64,000 bases of DNA from Marinomonas algarum. GTDB taxonomy: Bacteria; Pseudomonadota; Gammaproteobacteria; Pseudomonadales; Marinomonadaceae. Shown here piece after piece: positions 1 through 8,210 of the stretch. The position numbers and the translations under genes are program-made. The notes under the pieces are model-generated. The model saw nothing but the letters and a program-made list of their open reading frames with translations, was not told the DNA's origin and made no database searches. Where the stretch lies: positions 1-64,000 of the forward strand of contig NZ_JAJATW010000016.1 in the NCBI RefSeq assembly GCF_020532605.1, written 5' to 3'. The stretch's first letter is position 1, and the number at the start of each line of letters is the position of its first letter.

Positions 1-114
1 TTTGAAGGTGCGCATGGAAAAAAGTCACTGTCTGGGTGAACGAAAAGCAGTGGTCATTTTACTGCTTCAGGCCGTATGATTACAGCTCTGCAGGGGTGTG
101 AGAGGGGTTTTAAG

Positions 115-996
115 TCACGGAATCAGGCTTAAAGTCACTTTTAAAAGATCAATGTAAGTTGGAACAGGGCCATCAGCAGAGCTCAAAGAGTCAACATATA
201 AAACACCTGAATAGGTTGCATCGGTTTCCCTTGCCACTTGCTTTGCAGGTGCAGACGAAATCGTACTTTCGCTGAACACATCCGTGATATTATATTTTCT
301 TACTTGATCAATCACAGTACGCACTTGCTGAGGAGTACCTTGTGAATCAGCATTAATAGGCCATAAATAAAGTTCTTTTAGCCCAAAGTCTCGAGTTAAA
401 TAGCTAAATGCTCCCTCACTCGTCACCAACCAACGCTTATCTTCAGGAATTGACGCTAAAATAGATCTGTAGGGTTTTACAGCCGCATCAATTTCTTCTG
501 AATAAACTTTCGCATTAGCATTATAAGTAGCGGCATTTTCAGGATCATACTTAACAAACGCAGATCGAATATTGTCGACATACACCAGAGCATCGCTCGC
601 AGACATCCAAGCATGTGGATTTGGTTTACCAGAATAAGGCCCTTGAGTAATATTCATTGGCGCAATCCCATCGGTCACTACCACACTAGGGATATCATCA
701 AGGTTTTTGAAAAACTTATTAAACCAGAGCTCCAAGTTCAAACCGTTATAAATAATTAAGTCAGCATCTTGTGCTCGTACGATATCTTTTGGGGTGGGCT
801 GATAGTTATGGATTTCAGCATTCGGCTTAGTAATTGAGTCAACCTCGGCGGCATTTCCAGCAACATTACGCGCCATATCAGCGATGACAGTAAAGGTTGT
901 AATCACCTTAAATTTATCATTGTCAGCAGCAATAGCCTGAGCGGAAAACAAGAAAGATAAGAGTAAAGTAAGAGGTACAGAATAGATGCGATTCAT
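115..996 (-). CDS. Metal ABC transporter periplasmic binding protein, SitA/YfeA type
   Basis: Periplasmic receptor that captures Mn2+, Fe2+ or Zn2+ for an ABC importer (cluster A-I, ZnuA/SitA superfamily). A signal peptide (hydrophobic run, cleavage near AQAIA-AD) starts the protein. Counting from the chosen ATG, the expected metal ligands are visible: H63 in AEIHNYQPTP, H128 in NPHAW, E194 in TSEGAFS and D269 in YVDSLS; their spacing equals that of Yersinia YfeA (H76/H141/E207/D282 by family knowledge). I prefer the second of two close ATGs (996 rather than 1002), because the weak GGA lies 6 nt before it. The C terminus (DLLKVTLSLIP) ends several residues earlier than in YfeA-like proteins. 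A Fur-box match lies upstream. No permease or ATPase gene is visible; only 114 nt remain downstream before the window edge, and they hold nothing I recognise. Metal preference cannot be read from the sequence. Confidence 0.88.
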   Translation of the reverse strand: MNRIYSVPLTLLLSFLFSAQAIAADNDKFKVITTFTVIADMARNVAGNAAEVDSITKPNAEIHNYQPTPKDIVRAQDADLIIYNGLNLELWFNKFFKNLDDIPSVVVTDGIAPMNITQGPYSGKPNPHAWMSASDALVYVDNIRSAFVKYDPENAATYNANAKVYSEEIDAAVKPYRSILASIPEDKRWLVTSEGAFSYLTRDFGLKELYLWPINADSQGTPQQVRTVIDQVRKYNITDVFSESTISSAPAKQVARETDATYSGVLYVDSLSSADGPVPTYIDLLKVTLSLIP

Positions 997-1054
997 AATC
1001 ATTCCAACTAGTTAGCTTAAAAACATACTAGCAAATGAAACGACGACAGTAAAA

Positions 1055-1073
1055 GAAAATGAGAATTATTCTT
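1055..1073 (-). promoter_or_regulatory. Probable Fur box upstream of the metal-binding receptor gene
   Basis: The 19 bases GAAAATGAGAATTATTCTT match the classical Fur consensus GATAATGATAATCATTATC at 14 of 19 positions and form an imperfect dyad. The site is about 60 nt upstream of the receptor start codon, where an iron-responsive repressor would act. This suggests iron (or Mn/Fe) repression rather than Zur control. It is a match by eye, not a scored prediction. Confidence 0.6.
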
Positions 1074-1107
1074 GATTTGTTAAAAACAAACAACAGCCCA
1101 TAAAACA

Positions 1108-1125
1108 CCACCCCAAACAGGGTGG
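1108..1125 (-). terminator. Hairpin behind rlmL, probable terminator
   Basis: CCACCC and GGGTGG arms enclose a 6-nt loop. On the minus strand the stem is followed by GTGTTTTATG, a short T-rich tract. It lies 24 nt after the rlmL stop codon and before the Fur-regulated gene. Confidence 0.5.
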
Positions 1126-1148
1126 CATTCTATAGACAGGAAGCAGCT

Positions 1149-3317
1149 CTAGTGTTTATGCTTAATAACATAGCATTGATGGATTTTGCCATTGCGGTCA
1201 AAGTCAGGGTCCAGTGTCTGACGCGTGATGTTCTCCACCGTAAACTCTTGTTCCAGATCTGTATCAAGAACAAAACGACGGTAGTTATTAGAAAAGATCA
1301 ACTCTCCCTCTTGCGACAGTCTCGCCATCGCCAAACGGACCAACTCACCATGATCTCGTTGGATATCAAGCACATCCGCCATTTTCTTGGAGTTAGAAAA
1401 AGTCGGTGGGTCCATAAAAATCAAGTCAAACGTGTCACGACTTTGTTTCAGCCACTCAATGCAATCTGCACGCTCTACCTGATGGTGAAGCTCAGAAAAC
1501 TCGTTTAACTCAATATTGCGACGCGCCCATTCTGTGTAAGTGTTGGACATATCCACACTCAAAGAATTGCGTGCACCGCCCTGACCCGCATGAACCGACG
1601 CGGTTGCGGTATAACAGAATAAATTCAGGAAGCGTTTGCCGTTTGCTTTGTCCTGTATCAGCTTACGGACAGGACGATGATCCAAGAACAAGCCGGTATC
1701 AAGGTAATCTTTTAGATTCACAATGAAATCACAGCCATACTCTTCGACAATCATTTCATGTTTCGATTGATCCAGTTTTTCATATTGCTCTTTGCCTGAC
1801 TGACGCTGACGCTGCTTCAATATTACTTGAGATTCAGCAATATTCAGCGCGGTTGGGATGGCTGACATGACTTCAAACAGACGCTGCTTGGCTTTTTCAG
1901 GGTCAACACTTTTTGGGGCTTGGTATTCTTGCACGTGCGCCCAATCTTGATAAACATCAATGGCAACAGCGTATTCCGGCATGTCCGCGTCGTAAACGCG
2001 ATAGCATTGGATTTTGTTTTTCTCGACCCACTTTTTCAGCTTTTTGGCATTTTTTTGTAGTCGATTGGCGAACATCTGTGCGCCCGGCGTCATCGCTGCT
2101 TGCGCCACTACATCTTCTTTGATTTTACCTTCGAGCAATGGGAATAAATACGCGCGACACTCAATCCCACCATTAATAACACGGGTGCTCTTCTCTGGTC
2201 GAACCGGTATCTGACGAGCAAGGTGGTCATTACTGGTCAGCATCATAAACTGCCAACCACGTGCGTGAGCCACCACCCATTCACCTAACTGACGATACAA
2301 GGCGATAAGCGCCATCTCATCACCAATACGCTCCCCGTAAGGAGGGTTACACATGACAAGACCTGGCTTAGTCTGATCAATATCAAATTCATGCTCTTGG
2401 AATGACGTCATGGTCACGTCGACAATACCCACCAAACCAGCGCGTTTAATGCTTTCACGAGACGCCGCAATGGCTCTCTGATCTCGGTCTGTTCCTTGAA
2501 AACGCAGACCCAACTCATCGGCATTGCGCTTACGGTTTTTCGCAAAGTCGCTCAATTGTTGAAACAAACGGTGATCGTGTTGCTTCCAACCTTTGAATCC
2601 CCAATATTGACGACCTAAACCTGGCGCCATGTCTAACGACATCATGGCCGCTTCGACCAAAAACGTCCCTGAACCACACATAGGGTCTATTAATTGCGTT
2701 AGACCACAATCTTTATGCCAACCAGCACGCAACAACAGACCGGCAGCGAGGTTTTCTTTCAGTGGCGCCATGCTGCCTTGTTGACGATAACCACGGCGAT
2801 GCATACTTTCACCAGACAAATCGATACTTACCGTCACCACTTCACGTTTGATTCGCAAAGCAATGCGCACATCCGGTTGCTCCTTTTGTACGCTAGGACG
2901 TTCACCCGATAATTCAACAAAATAATCAGCGATCGCATCTTTGGTACGTACCGCACCGAATTGTGTATTACGAATATGGTGGTTTGTGCCGTGACAGTCG
3001 ATCGCAATGGTATCGGTTGCCGACATATGATCGGACCAACGGATTGCCTTCACAGCATCGTACAAATCGTCTGCTGACTCTATCTTAAATTGCGCAATCG
3101 GCAGCATCACTCGTGTGGCAACACGGGACCAAAGACAGGCTTTGTACATCCCCTCCAGATCCGTGGTTAACTTAACCTGACCTTCACCGAAACGGGTTTG
3201 TGTTAACCCTTCGCTGTGTAGCTCTTTTTCTAAGACATTTTCCAAGCCAAGTGGACAAGTGATTTCCAAAGCATATAGCGGCTGAGTTGGCTCGTTAGTC
3301 TGTGTTTGTGTGCTCAT
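1149..3317 (-). CDS. rlmL: Bifunctional 23S rRNA methyltransferase RlmL/RlmK (m2G2445 and m7G2069)
   Basis: Fused enzyme that methylates 23S rRNA: the N-terminal half (RlmL) makes m2G2445 and the C-terminal half (RlmK) makes m7G2069, by E. coli knowledge. At 722 residues it is close to the usual ~700. Order seen: an N-terminal ferredoxin-like/THUMP region (about 15-160), the first SAM-binding fold with DPMCGSGTF (211-219) and catalytic NPPYGERIG (from 324), then the second methylase fold with LNLFCYTATASVHA and DPPTFSNSKK. Both catalytic motifs are intact, so both activities are expected. It is followed on the same strand, after a hairpin, by the metal receptor gene, and preceded by pyrD with 53 nt between. 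No clear Shine-Dalgarno is seen before the ATG. Confidence 0.96.
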   Translation of the reverse strand: MSTQTQTNEPTQPLYALEITCPLGLENVLEKELHSEGLTQTRFGEGQVKLTTDLEGMYKACLWSRVATRVMLPIAQFKIESADDLYDAVKAIRWSDHMSATDTIAIDCHGTNHHIRNTQFGAVRTKDAIADYFVELSGERPSVQKEQPDVRIALRIKREVVTVSIDLSGESMHRRGYRQQGSMAPLKENLAAGLLLRAGWHKDCGLTQLIDPMCGSGTFLVEAAMMSLDMAPGLGRQYWGFKGWKQHDHRLFQQLSDFAKNRKRNADELGLRFQGTDRDQRAIAASRESIKRAGLVGIVDVTMTSFQEHEFDIDQTKPGLVMCNPPYGERIGDEMALIALYRQLGEWVVAHARGWQFMMLTSNDHLARQIPVRPEKSTRVINGGIECRAYLFPLLEGKIKEDVVAQAAMTPGAQMFANRLQKNAKKLKKWVEKNKIQCYRVYDADMPEYAVAIDVYQDWAHVQEYQAPKSVDPEKAKQRLFEVMSAIPTALNIAESQVILKQRQRQSGKEQYEKLDQSKHEMIVEEYGCDFIVNLKDYLDTGLFLDHRPVRKLIQDKANGKRFLNLFCYTATASVHAGQGGARNSLSVDMSNTYTEWARRNIELNEFSELHHQVERADCIEWLKQSRDTFDLIFMDPPTFSNSKKMADVLDIQRDHGELVRLAMARLSQEGELIFSNNYRRFVLDTDLEQEFTVENITRQTLDPDFDRNGKIHQCYVIKHKH

Positions 3318-3370
3318 TATTAAAGTACTTTTTAAATATCAGTGAATGTATGTCAAATCGATCAATTTTC

Positions 3371-4411
3371 TTATAAGCCTAGATCACGCTCTCGGTAATA
3401 CGCGTCAGTCGTTGCAATGGCTTCTTTGATCAATTCTGGCCCATGGTAAATAAAGCCCGAATAAACCTGTACTAAACGCGCGCCCGCTTGCAACTTTTCC
3501 ACCGCATCCGCACCACTGCAAATACCGCCTACACCAATAATCGGTAAGGTGTCTTTTAAGTGCTCAGATAACACACGAACCACATGAGTTGACGCATCAC
3601 GAACAGGCGCACCACTTAGGCCCCCTGCTTCTTTCTCAAACGCATGGCCCACAACCGCGTCACGTGACAGAGTGGTATTGGTCGCAATAATGCCATCAAC
3701 CCCTTGGTCTACCAGGGTATCTGCCACCAATTTGATTTCATCGTCAGTCATGTCTGGAGCGATTTTTACCGCTAAAGGCACGCGTTTTCCATGTTCGGCT
3801 TGATAGCGATCTCTGGCGTCACACAACGGAGAAATAAGTTGCGCCAAGCTGTCGCCAAATTGCAGACTGCGTAGGCCTGGTGTATTCGGAGAGCTAATAT
3901 TCGCCGTAATGTAATCCGCATAAGGAATCACTTCAGTCAAACACGCCAAATAATCGGCGGCGGCATCATCAACCGATGTGGTGAGGTTTTTGCCAATATT
4001 AACCCCAAGAATGCCCGGATAACGGTGCTTTTTAATGCGCGACACCATGTGCTCCACGCCTTTATTATTGAAGCCCATACGATTAATAATGGCCTCATGC
4101 TCAGGCAAACGGAACAAACGAGGTTTAGGGTTTCCTGACTGGCCTTTCGGAGTCACGGTGCCGACTTCGACAAAGCCAAAGCCTAACGCGCCCAAGGCTT
4201 CAAACGCGTCAGCATTTTTATCCAGACCTGCGGCCAGACCAACGGCGTTGGGAAAACGTAACCCCATAACTTCAACCGGTTTCGTAGCGGGCATTTCACC
4301 TAGGAATTTATTCACACCCAATCGGCTAGTGGCAGCAAGAAGATCCAATGACAGCTCATGGGACACTTCAGCGTCCAGTTTAAACAACAATGAGCGTGCA
4401 AGTTGGTACAT
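3371..4411 (-). CDS. pyrD: Dihydroorotate dehydrogenase, class 2 (quinone-dependent)
   Basis: Oxidises dihydroorotate to orotate in pyrimidine synthesis, passing electrons to membrane quinone. Class 2 features: an amphipathic N-terminal membrane-association helix ([20 protein letters not shown]), the FMN barrel with [20 protein letters not shown] (containing the catalytic serine region), VKIAPD, and the phosphate-binding [10 protein letters not shown]. Length 346 fits the family (E. coli 336). An AGGAG lies 8 nt before the ATG, supporting the start. A long imperfect hairpin lies in its leader, overlapping the end of the upstream DUF2835 gene, and could influence expression. Confidence 0.96.
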   Translation of the reverse strand: MYQLARSLLFKLDAEVSHELSLDLLAATSRLGVNKFLGEMPATKPVEVMGLRFPNAVGLAAGLDKNADAFEALGALGFGFVEVGTVTPKGQSGNPKPRLFRLPEHEAIINRMGFNNKGVEHMVSRIKKHRYPGILGVNIGKNLTTSVDDAAADYLACLTEVIPYADYITANISSPNTPGLRSLQFGDSLAQLISPLCDARDRYQAEHGKRVPLAVKIAPDMTDDEIKLVADTLVDQGVDGIIATNTTLSRDAVVGHAFEKEAGGLSGAPVRDASTHVVRVLSEHLKDTLPIIGVGGICSGADAVEKLQAGARLVQVYSGFIYHGPELIKEAIATTDAYYRERDLGL

Positions 4412-4448
4412 AAATAAAACTCCTAGACGGTTAACATTCGACAGACCA

Positions 4449-4491
4449 GTTCACGGTAAAGCGTATGACTTTTTAACATGCTTTACTGAAC
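4449..4491 (-). promoter_or_regulatory. Hairpin in the pyrD leader overlapping the DUF2835 stop
   Basis: On the minus strand GTTCA-GTAAAGC pairs with GCTTTAC-(CG)-TGAAC around an AT-rich loop: 12 pairs with a 2-nt bulge, and a possible ATG/CAT extension. It includes the DUF2835 stop codon and lies about 40 nt before the pyrD ATG. No T-run follows, so it is not a classical intrinsic terminator. It could be a processing or attenuation structure. Confidence 0.35.
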
Positions 4492-4704
4492 CCGTGTGAC
4501 GTTGATTAATTTATTTGAGTCATCAAATTCCACTTCAAAAAAACCGTGTATCCCTTGGTGTATGACAAAACGTTGAAAGGCCGACAAAGGCAGCTGAACT
4601 TTTCGGCCATCGACACTGCTGGCAACGAGGTTTTTAGCGACCCCTGCGTACATAGCCTCATACTTCAATGCAGACAAGGCCACATTTAATACAATTTTTG
4701 CCAT
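4483..4704 (-). CDS. DUF2835 family small protein
   Basis: A 73-residue protein of a family known mainly from gammaproteobacteria; no function is established. The sequence is a compact mix of strands and short helices with no signal peptide, membrane segment or cysteine. The conserved-looking features are the N-terminal ISYEAM-like stretch (here LSALKYEAMYAGVAKNLVA) and the C-terminal GIHGFFEVEFDDSNKLINVTRV. An AGGA 7 nt before the ATG supports the start. It precedes pyrD on the same strand with 71 nt between, so the two are probably co-transcribed. It is divergent from the moxR operon. Confidence 0.8.
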   Translation of the reverse strand: MAKIVLNVALSALKYEAMYAGVAKNLVASSVDGRKVQLPLSAFQRFVIHQGIHGFFEVEFDDSNKLINVTRVQ

Positions 4705-4758
4705 TTTTTCGTCCTGTGCTTACAGTACCCTTACAGAGAACACCCTGTGCGTAAAGAA

Positions 4759-4786
4759 TTGAATCCGATAATATGAAGGCTATTAT
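4759..4786 (+). promoter_or_regulatory. Candidate sigma-70 promoter of the moxR operon
   Basis: TTGAAT (4759-4764) and TATTAT (4781-4786) are separated by 16 nt and would give a leader of about 40 nt. A second pair, TTGACA (4793-4798) with TATAAG (4815-4820), spacing 16, has a better -35 but would start transcription almost at the SD. The two cannot be told apart by eye. Confidence 0.35.
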
Positions 4787-4833
4787 ATTGCGTTGACACT
4801 TTTTTTGACAGAAGTATAAGGAACCTAGGTTCA

Positions 4834-5802
4834 ATGGTAGCTGTAATTGAGCAATTAAAAGACCACTTAAATCATGCCGTTCTGGGCCAACCCGATTTAA
4901 CTCACGAATTACTCGTCGCCTTGATCGCCAATGGTCATGTTCTGCTCGAAGGTCCACCGGGGATCGCTAAGACAACCGCGGCGAAAGCCCTAGCGGGTGC
5001 CATCGATAGCCGTTTTCAACGTATTCAATTCACCCCAGATTTATTACCAGGTGATGTTACCGGCTCAGACATTTACCAACAAGAAACCGGCCAATTCAGT
5101 TTTATTCCCGGTCCAATTATGAACGATATCGTGCTGGCGGATGAAATCAACCGAGCGCCGGCGAAAGTCCAATCCGCTCTCTTAGAGGCCATGGGCGAAC
5201 GTCAAGTAACCGTTGGCAATCACAGTTACCCCTTAGCGGATTTATTCTTTGTGATTGCGACACAAAACCCCATCGAGCAAGAAGGTACCTACCCCTTACC
5301 GGAAGCACAACTCGATCGCTTCATGATGAAAATCAACTTAGGATACCCAAGCGCCAGCAGTGAGCTCGATGTACTGCGCCTAGTGAGACAACAGGATTTA
5401 CACAAAACCCTCTCAGGGCCAAATACTTCTATTTGTACTCCGGCAGATATTTTGCAATTACAGCATCAAGCACTGTCTTTATACATGTCAGAAAGCGTTG
5501 AGGAATACATTGTTCAACTCATTATGGCAACACGTTATCCAGAGCGTTACCTCGCAGACACAGGAAAAGAAACACGCTTGATTGAATTCGGTGCCAGCCC
5601 TCGCGGTACCTTAGCATTAGATCGCTGTGCGCGCGCAAACGCCTTACTCAGTGGTCGTGATTTTGTCACCCCTGACGATGTCCGACGGGTGGCCTTGCCT
5701 GTACTGCGTCACCGTGTGTTAACCACTTTCGAAGCACAAGCAGCGGGATTATCAGTCGATGACTTGTTAAAACGGTTAATCAGTCACGTTCCTGCGTTAT
5801 AA
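4834..5802 (+). CDS. MoxR-family AAA+ ATPase
   Basis: Cytoplasmic AAA+ chaperone-like ATPase of the MoxR family; such proteins work with VWA-domain partners encoded beside them to mature or remodel other proteins. Walker A GPPGIAKT is at 40-47, Walker B runs through DIVLADEINRAP (D103, E104), sensor region ATQNPIEQEGTYPLPEAQLDRF follows, and the C-terminal lid is at about 200-320. The length of 322 is typical. It opens a run of six same-strand genes (moxR, DUF58, DUF4381, VWA, VWA/TPR, BatD), the well-known Bat-type arrangement. The start is supported by an AGG-containing tract just upstream. The client of this ATPase is unknown. Confidence 0.93.
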   Translation: MVAVIEQLKDHLNHAVLGQPDLTHELLVALIANGHVLLEGPPGIAKTTAAKALAGAIDSRFQRIQFTPDLLPGDVTGSDIYQQETGQFSFIPGPIMNDIVLADEINRAPAKVQSALLEAMGERQVTVGNHSYPLADLFFVIATQNPIEQEGTYPLPEAQLDRFMMKINLGYPSASSELDVLRLVRQQDLHKTLSGPNTSICTPADILQLQHQALSLYMSESVEEYIVQLIMATRYPERYLADTGKETRLIEFGASPRGTLALDRCARANALLSGRDFVTPDDVRRVALPVLRHRVLTTFEAQAAGLSVDDLLKRLISHVPAL

Positions 5803-5819
5803 GTTGGGTAGACAGTACG

Positions 5820-6734
5820 ATGAGCCCCCTACTCGCCCCGCTATCGCCTGAGCTAGATGACGCACATTTTTCGCTTTTAGCCCATTACGCAAAACATCTT
5901 GGCCGTGCCCCTAAAGCCAAACGCTTTGCCACCAACGTGGGGGAGCGTCGGTCTCGACAAAAAGGCCATGGCATGGAAATGCTGGAATTGCGTGCCTATC
6001 AAGCCAGTGATGATTTGCGACACATAGATTGGCGTGTTACAGCTCGTACCGGACAGGCTCATACTCGATTGTATGCACAAGAAAATGACCACCAGCGCCT
6101 TTTATTGTTAGATCTTTCACCCAATGCCTACTTTGGTACGCAACACACCTTTATTTCCACCCGACTTCTTCAGCTCGCAGGGCTAATCGCTTGGCGTTCA
6201 ATTCAACAAGGTGACGCTTTGGCGTACCGCATACGTTATGGCGAGCAAGAACATCAAAGCCAAAAAACGGAATTGCCGAGACTGCTCAATTCGCTTCGAG
6301 AAGCGTCTTGCCTTCAACACCGAACAACAACGCCGCCTCATCAAAATAGCAGCATTTGGGTCGACAACGCCTTTATCAGTCGTACGCACAACAAAGACGT
6401 GATTATTTTAACGGACAAACAGTATTGGGACTCCCATGAAGAAAGTGCCTTACTGAAGCTGGCCAAACACAACAGAGTGCATTGGGTGCAAGTCATTGAC
6501 AACAAGGCTTTTCAGCTTCCTGCCGGTCACTATCAAATGACAGATGGAACCAATGTCCGTCGTCTTTCGGTGTCTGATGCCAGTCTGAAAAACGCCAAAG
6601 AAGACTTTTTAACCCGTAACACTCAATTTAAACAGGCTCTTTTGTCCATGGACATTCAGCATCATCCGTTTGATTTGTCAGAACCGCCAGAGCGAATTGC
6701 TCGCTATTTGCTGTCTCAAGGAGCGTTACGCTAA
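5820..6734 (+). CDS. DUF58 domain protein (MoxR partner)
   Basis: DUF58 proteins form a VWA-like fold and almost always follow moxR. The family motif is clear: GMEMLELRAYQASDDLRHIDWR at about residues 44-65, followed by the VWA-like core LLLLDLSPNAYFG. There is no signal peptide or membrane segment, so it is probably cytoplasmic or peripherally membrane-associated. It begins 17 nt after the moxR stop, and its own stop overlaps the next start in TAATG, which points to translational coupling. Its role is presumed to be an adaptor between the ATPase and the membrane VWA proteins; this is inference from context. Confidence 0.88.
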   Translation: MSPLLAPLSPELDDAHFSLLAHYAKHLGRAPKAKRFATNVGERRSRQKGHGMEMLELRAYQASDDLRHIDWRVTARTGQAHTRLYAQENDHQRLLLLDLSPNAYFGTQHTFISTRLLQLAGLIAWRSIQQGDALAYRIRYGEQEHQSQKTELPRLLNSLREASCLQHRTTTPPHQNSSIWVDNAFISRTHNKDVIILTDKQYWDSHEESALLKLAKHNRVHWVQVIDNKAFQLPAGHYQMTDGTNVRRLSVSDASLKNAKEDFLTRNTQFKQALLSMDIQHHPFDLSEPPERIARYLLSQGALR

Positions 6735-7204
6735 TGGAAGCCAGCACGATCGATTTACCCAACAAGGCCTACTTGTTACCAGAGAGTATTCCTATGTGGC
6801 CGCCTGTCTGGTGGAGCTGGCTGGTGCTCGCCTTGGTATTATTCATCATCGCAACAGGTTTTATGGCGTTTTATGGTCGCCATAAAAAACGTACTTATCG
6901 TCGAGAAGCCTTACAATTTTTGCCTAAGACCACCGTTGAAAAAACCGACAAAGAATGCATTTTATTGTGCCATGAGCTGGTGCGCCGTTGTCTGATAAGC
7001 GAAGGCAAAACCACCCTAGCCGCCCTACCTAGTGTGACCTTATTTTTACAACTGGACGAAACATTACCGGATAAATGGCAGTTTTCAGGTCTTGGCACTG
7101 TATTTATCGAAGGCCCCTACCGTAAAACCGTTGATCTAGACCAAACGCAACGTGAACGCATCGTGCAAGTCACTCGCTATTGGATTAGGAAACATCATGC
7201 TTGA
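6734..7204 (+). CDS. DUF4381 membrane protein of the Bat operon
   Basis: A 156-residue protein with one N-terminal membrane segment (about 24-47, WWSWLVLALVLFIIATGFMAF) preceded by LPESIPMWPPVWW, the typical DUF4381 start. The rest is a cytoplasmic, helix-rich domain (about 50-156). The family occurs between DUF58 and VWA genes in many gammaproteobacteria and is thought to be part of the same membrane assembly. The ATG overlaps the DUF58 stop by one base, and its last 8 nt overlap the next gene. No enzymatic motif is seen. Confidence 0.82.
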   Translation: MEASTIDLPNKAYLLPESIPMWPPVWWSWLVLALVLFIIATGFMAFYGRHKKRTYRREALQFLPKTTVEKTDKECILLCHELVRRCLISEGKTTLAALPSVTLFLQLDETLPDKWQFSGLGTVFIEGPYRKTVDLDQTQRERIVQVTRYWIRKHHA

Positions 7205-8210
7205 ACTCACTTGGCCATGGTTGTTGCTGCTTTTACCCTTGCCTCTACTGATTCGTTTTTTGCCTAAAGCACCGCCACAGGGGGATGCTATTTGGTGGCA
7301 AAACGCGCGTCAGCTAGAACACTACCAACAAAATAACCATCCTTTAAAGCGACTATCAGCCTCCACGTTTTGCCTGATCGGTGCATGGGGATTAATGGTG
7401 TTTGCCATGACCAAGCCCGTTTGGTTAGGCGAGCCCACTAAAGTCACGCCATCTGGTCGTGACCTGCTGATTGCTCTTGATTTGTCGGGCAGCATGCAGG
7501 TCTCAGATATGCTTCTTAATGACCAGACAGCCAACCGTTTGGAAGCCGCAAAATCTGTGTTGGCCGACTTTATCCAAGCGCGCCGAGGGGATCGCATCGG
7601 TATCATTGTTTTTGGTAGTAAAGCTTACTTGCAAGCTCCGCTAAGTTTTGATGTCACCACCATTAATCAGCTGGTTCAAGAAGCACAGATTGGCTTTGCC
7701 GGTGAACAAACTGCCATTGGTGACGCCATTGGATTGGGTATAAAACAATTAGAAGACAAACCGTCTGATAAAAAAGTCTTGATCCTGATGACAGATGGCG
7801 CCAATACCGCAGGCCGTGTTCAACCCGAACAAGCCGCCGAATTTGCCTACGCTCAAAAGGTGCGTATTCATACTATTGGGATAGGCGCTGATAGTATGGT
7901 CGTGCAAAGCTTTTTTGGCCCCAAAACCGTGAATCCATCCAGTGATCTTGATGAAACCTTACTAAGAAACATTGCCGCACAAACCGGTGGTGAATATTTT
8001 CGCGCGCGAAGTACAGAAGAACTGCAGAATATTTACCAAACATTGGATCAGCTAGAACCCACCCCCTCTGAAGACATCTGGCAACGCCCTTTAACCAGTT
8101 TATTTCATTGGCTTGCTTTAGCCTCGCTACTGAGTGCAACTCTATCACTCTTTCTACGCAACACCTTTCAATGGCGCACACGCCCTTGGCAAAAGGGAGA
8201 TAAAGCATGA
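7197..8210 (+). CDS. VWA domain membrane protein (BatA-like)
   Basis: BatA-type protein: N-terminal membrane segments (about 5-24 and 55-75), a periplasmic or cytoplasmic VWA domain (about 88-285) and a final membrane segment (about 307-327). The metal-ion-dependent adhesion site DLSGS (95-99) is intact, with a downstream MTDGAN matching the later MIDAS aspartate motif. The ATG at 7197 is chosen over an upstream in-frame start at 7152 because AGGA lies 6 nt before it and the family starts with a hydrophobic ...LTWPWLLLLLP. It overlaps the gene before by 8 nt and the gene after by 4 nt (ATGA). Bat proteins are linked to envelope stress tolerance in Bacteroides and Leptospira; the role here is not known. 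Confidence 0.9.
   Translation: MLELTWPWLLLLLPLPLLIRFLPKAPPQGDAIWWQNARQLEHYQQNNHPLKRLSASTFCLIGAWGLMVFAMTKPVWLGEPTKVTPSGRDLLIALDLSGSMQVSDMLLNDQTANRLEAAKSVLADFIQARRGDRIGIIVFGSKAYLQAPLSFDVTTINQLVQEAQIGFAGEQTAIGDAIGLGIKQLEDKPSDKKVLILMTDGANTAGRVQPEQAAEFAYAQKVRIHTIGIGADSMVVQSFFGPKTVNPSSDLDETLLRNIAAQTGGEYFRARSTEELQNIYQTLDQLEPTPSEDIWQRPLTSLFHWLALASLLSATLSLFLRNTFQWRTRPWQKGDKA

Noticed and set aside
1122-1508. 128-codon plus-strand frame near the rlmL end
   Set aside because: It is antisense to the well-supported rlmL gene and has no recognisable motif or SD.
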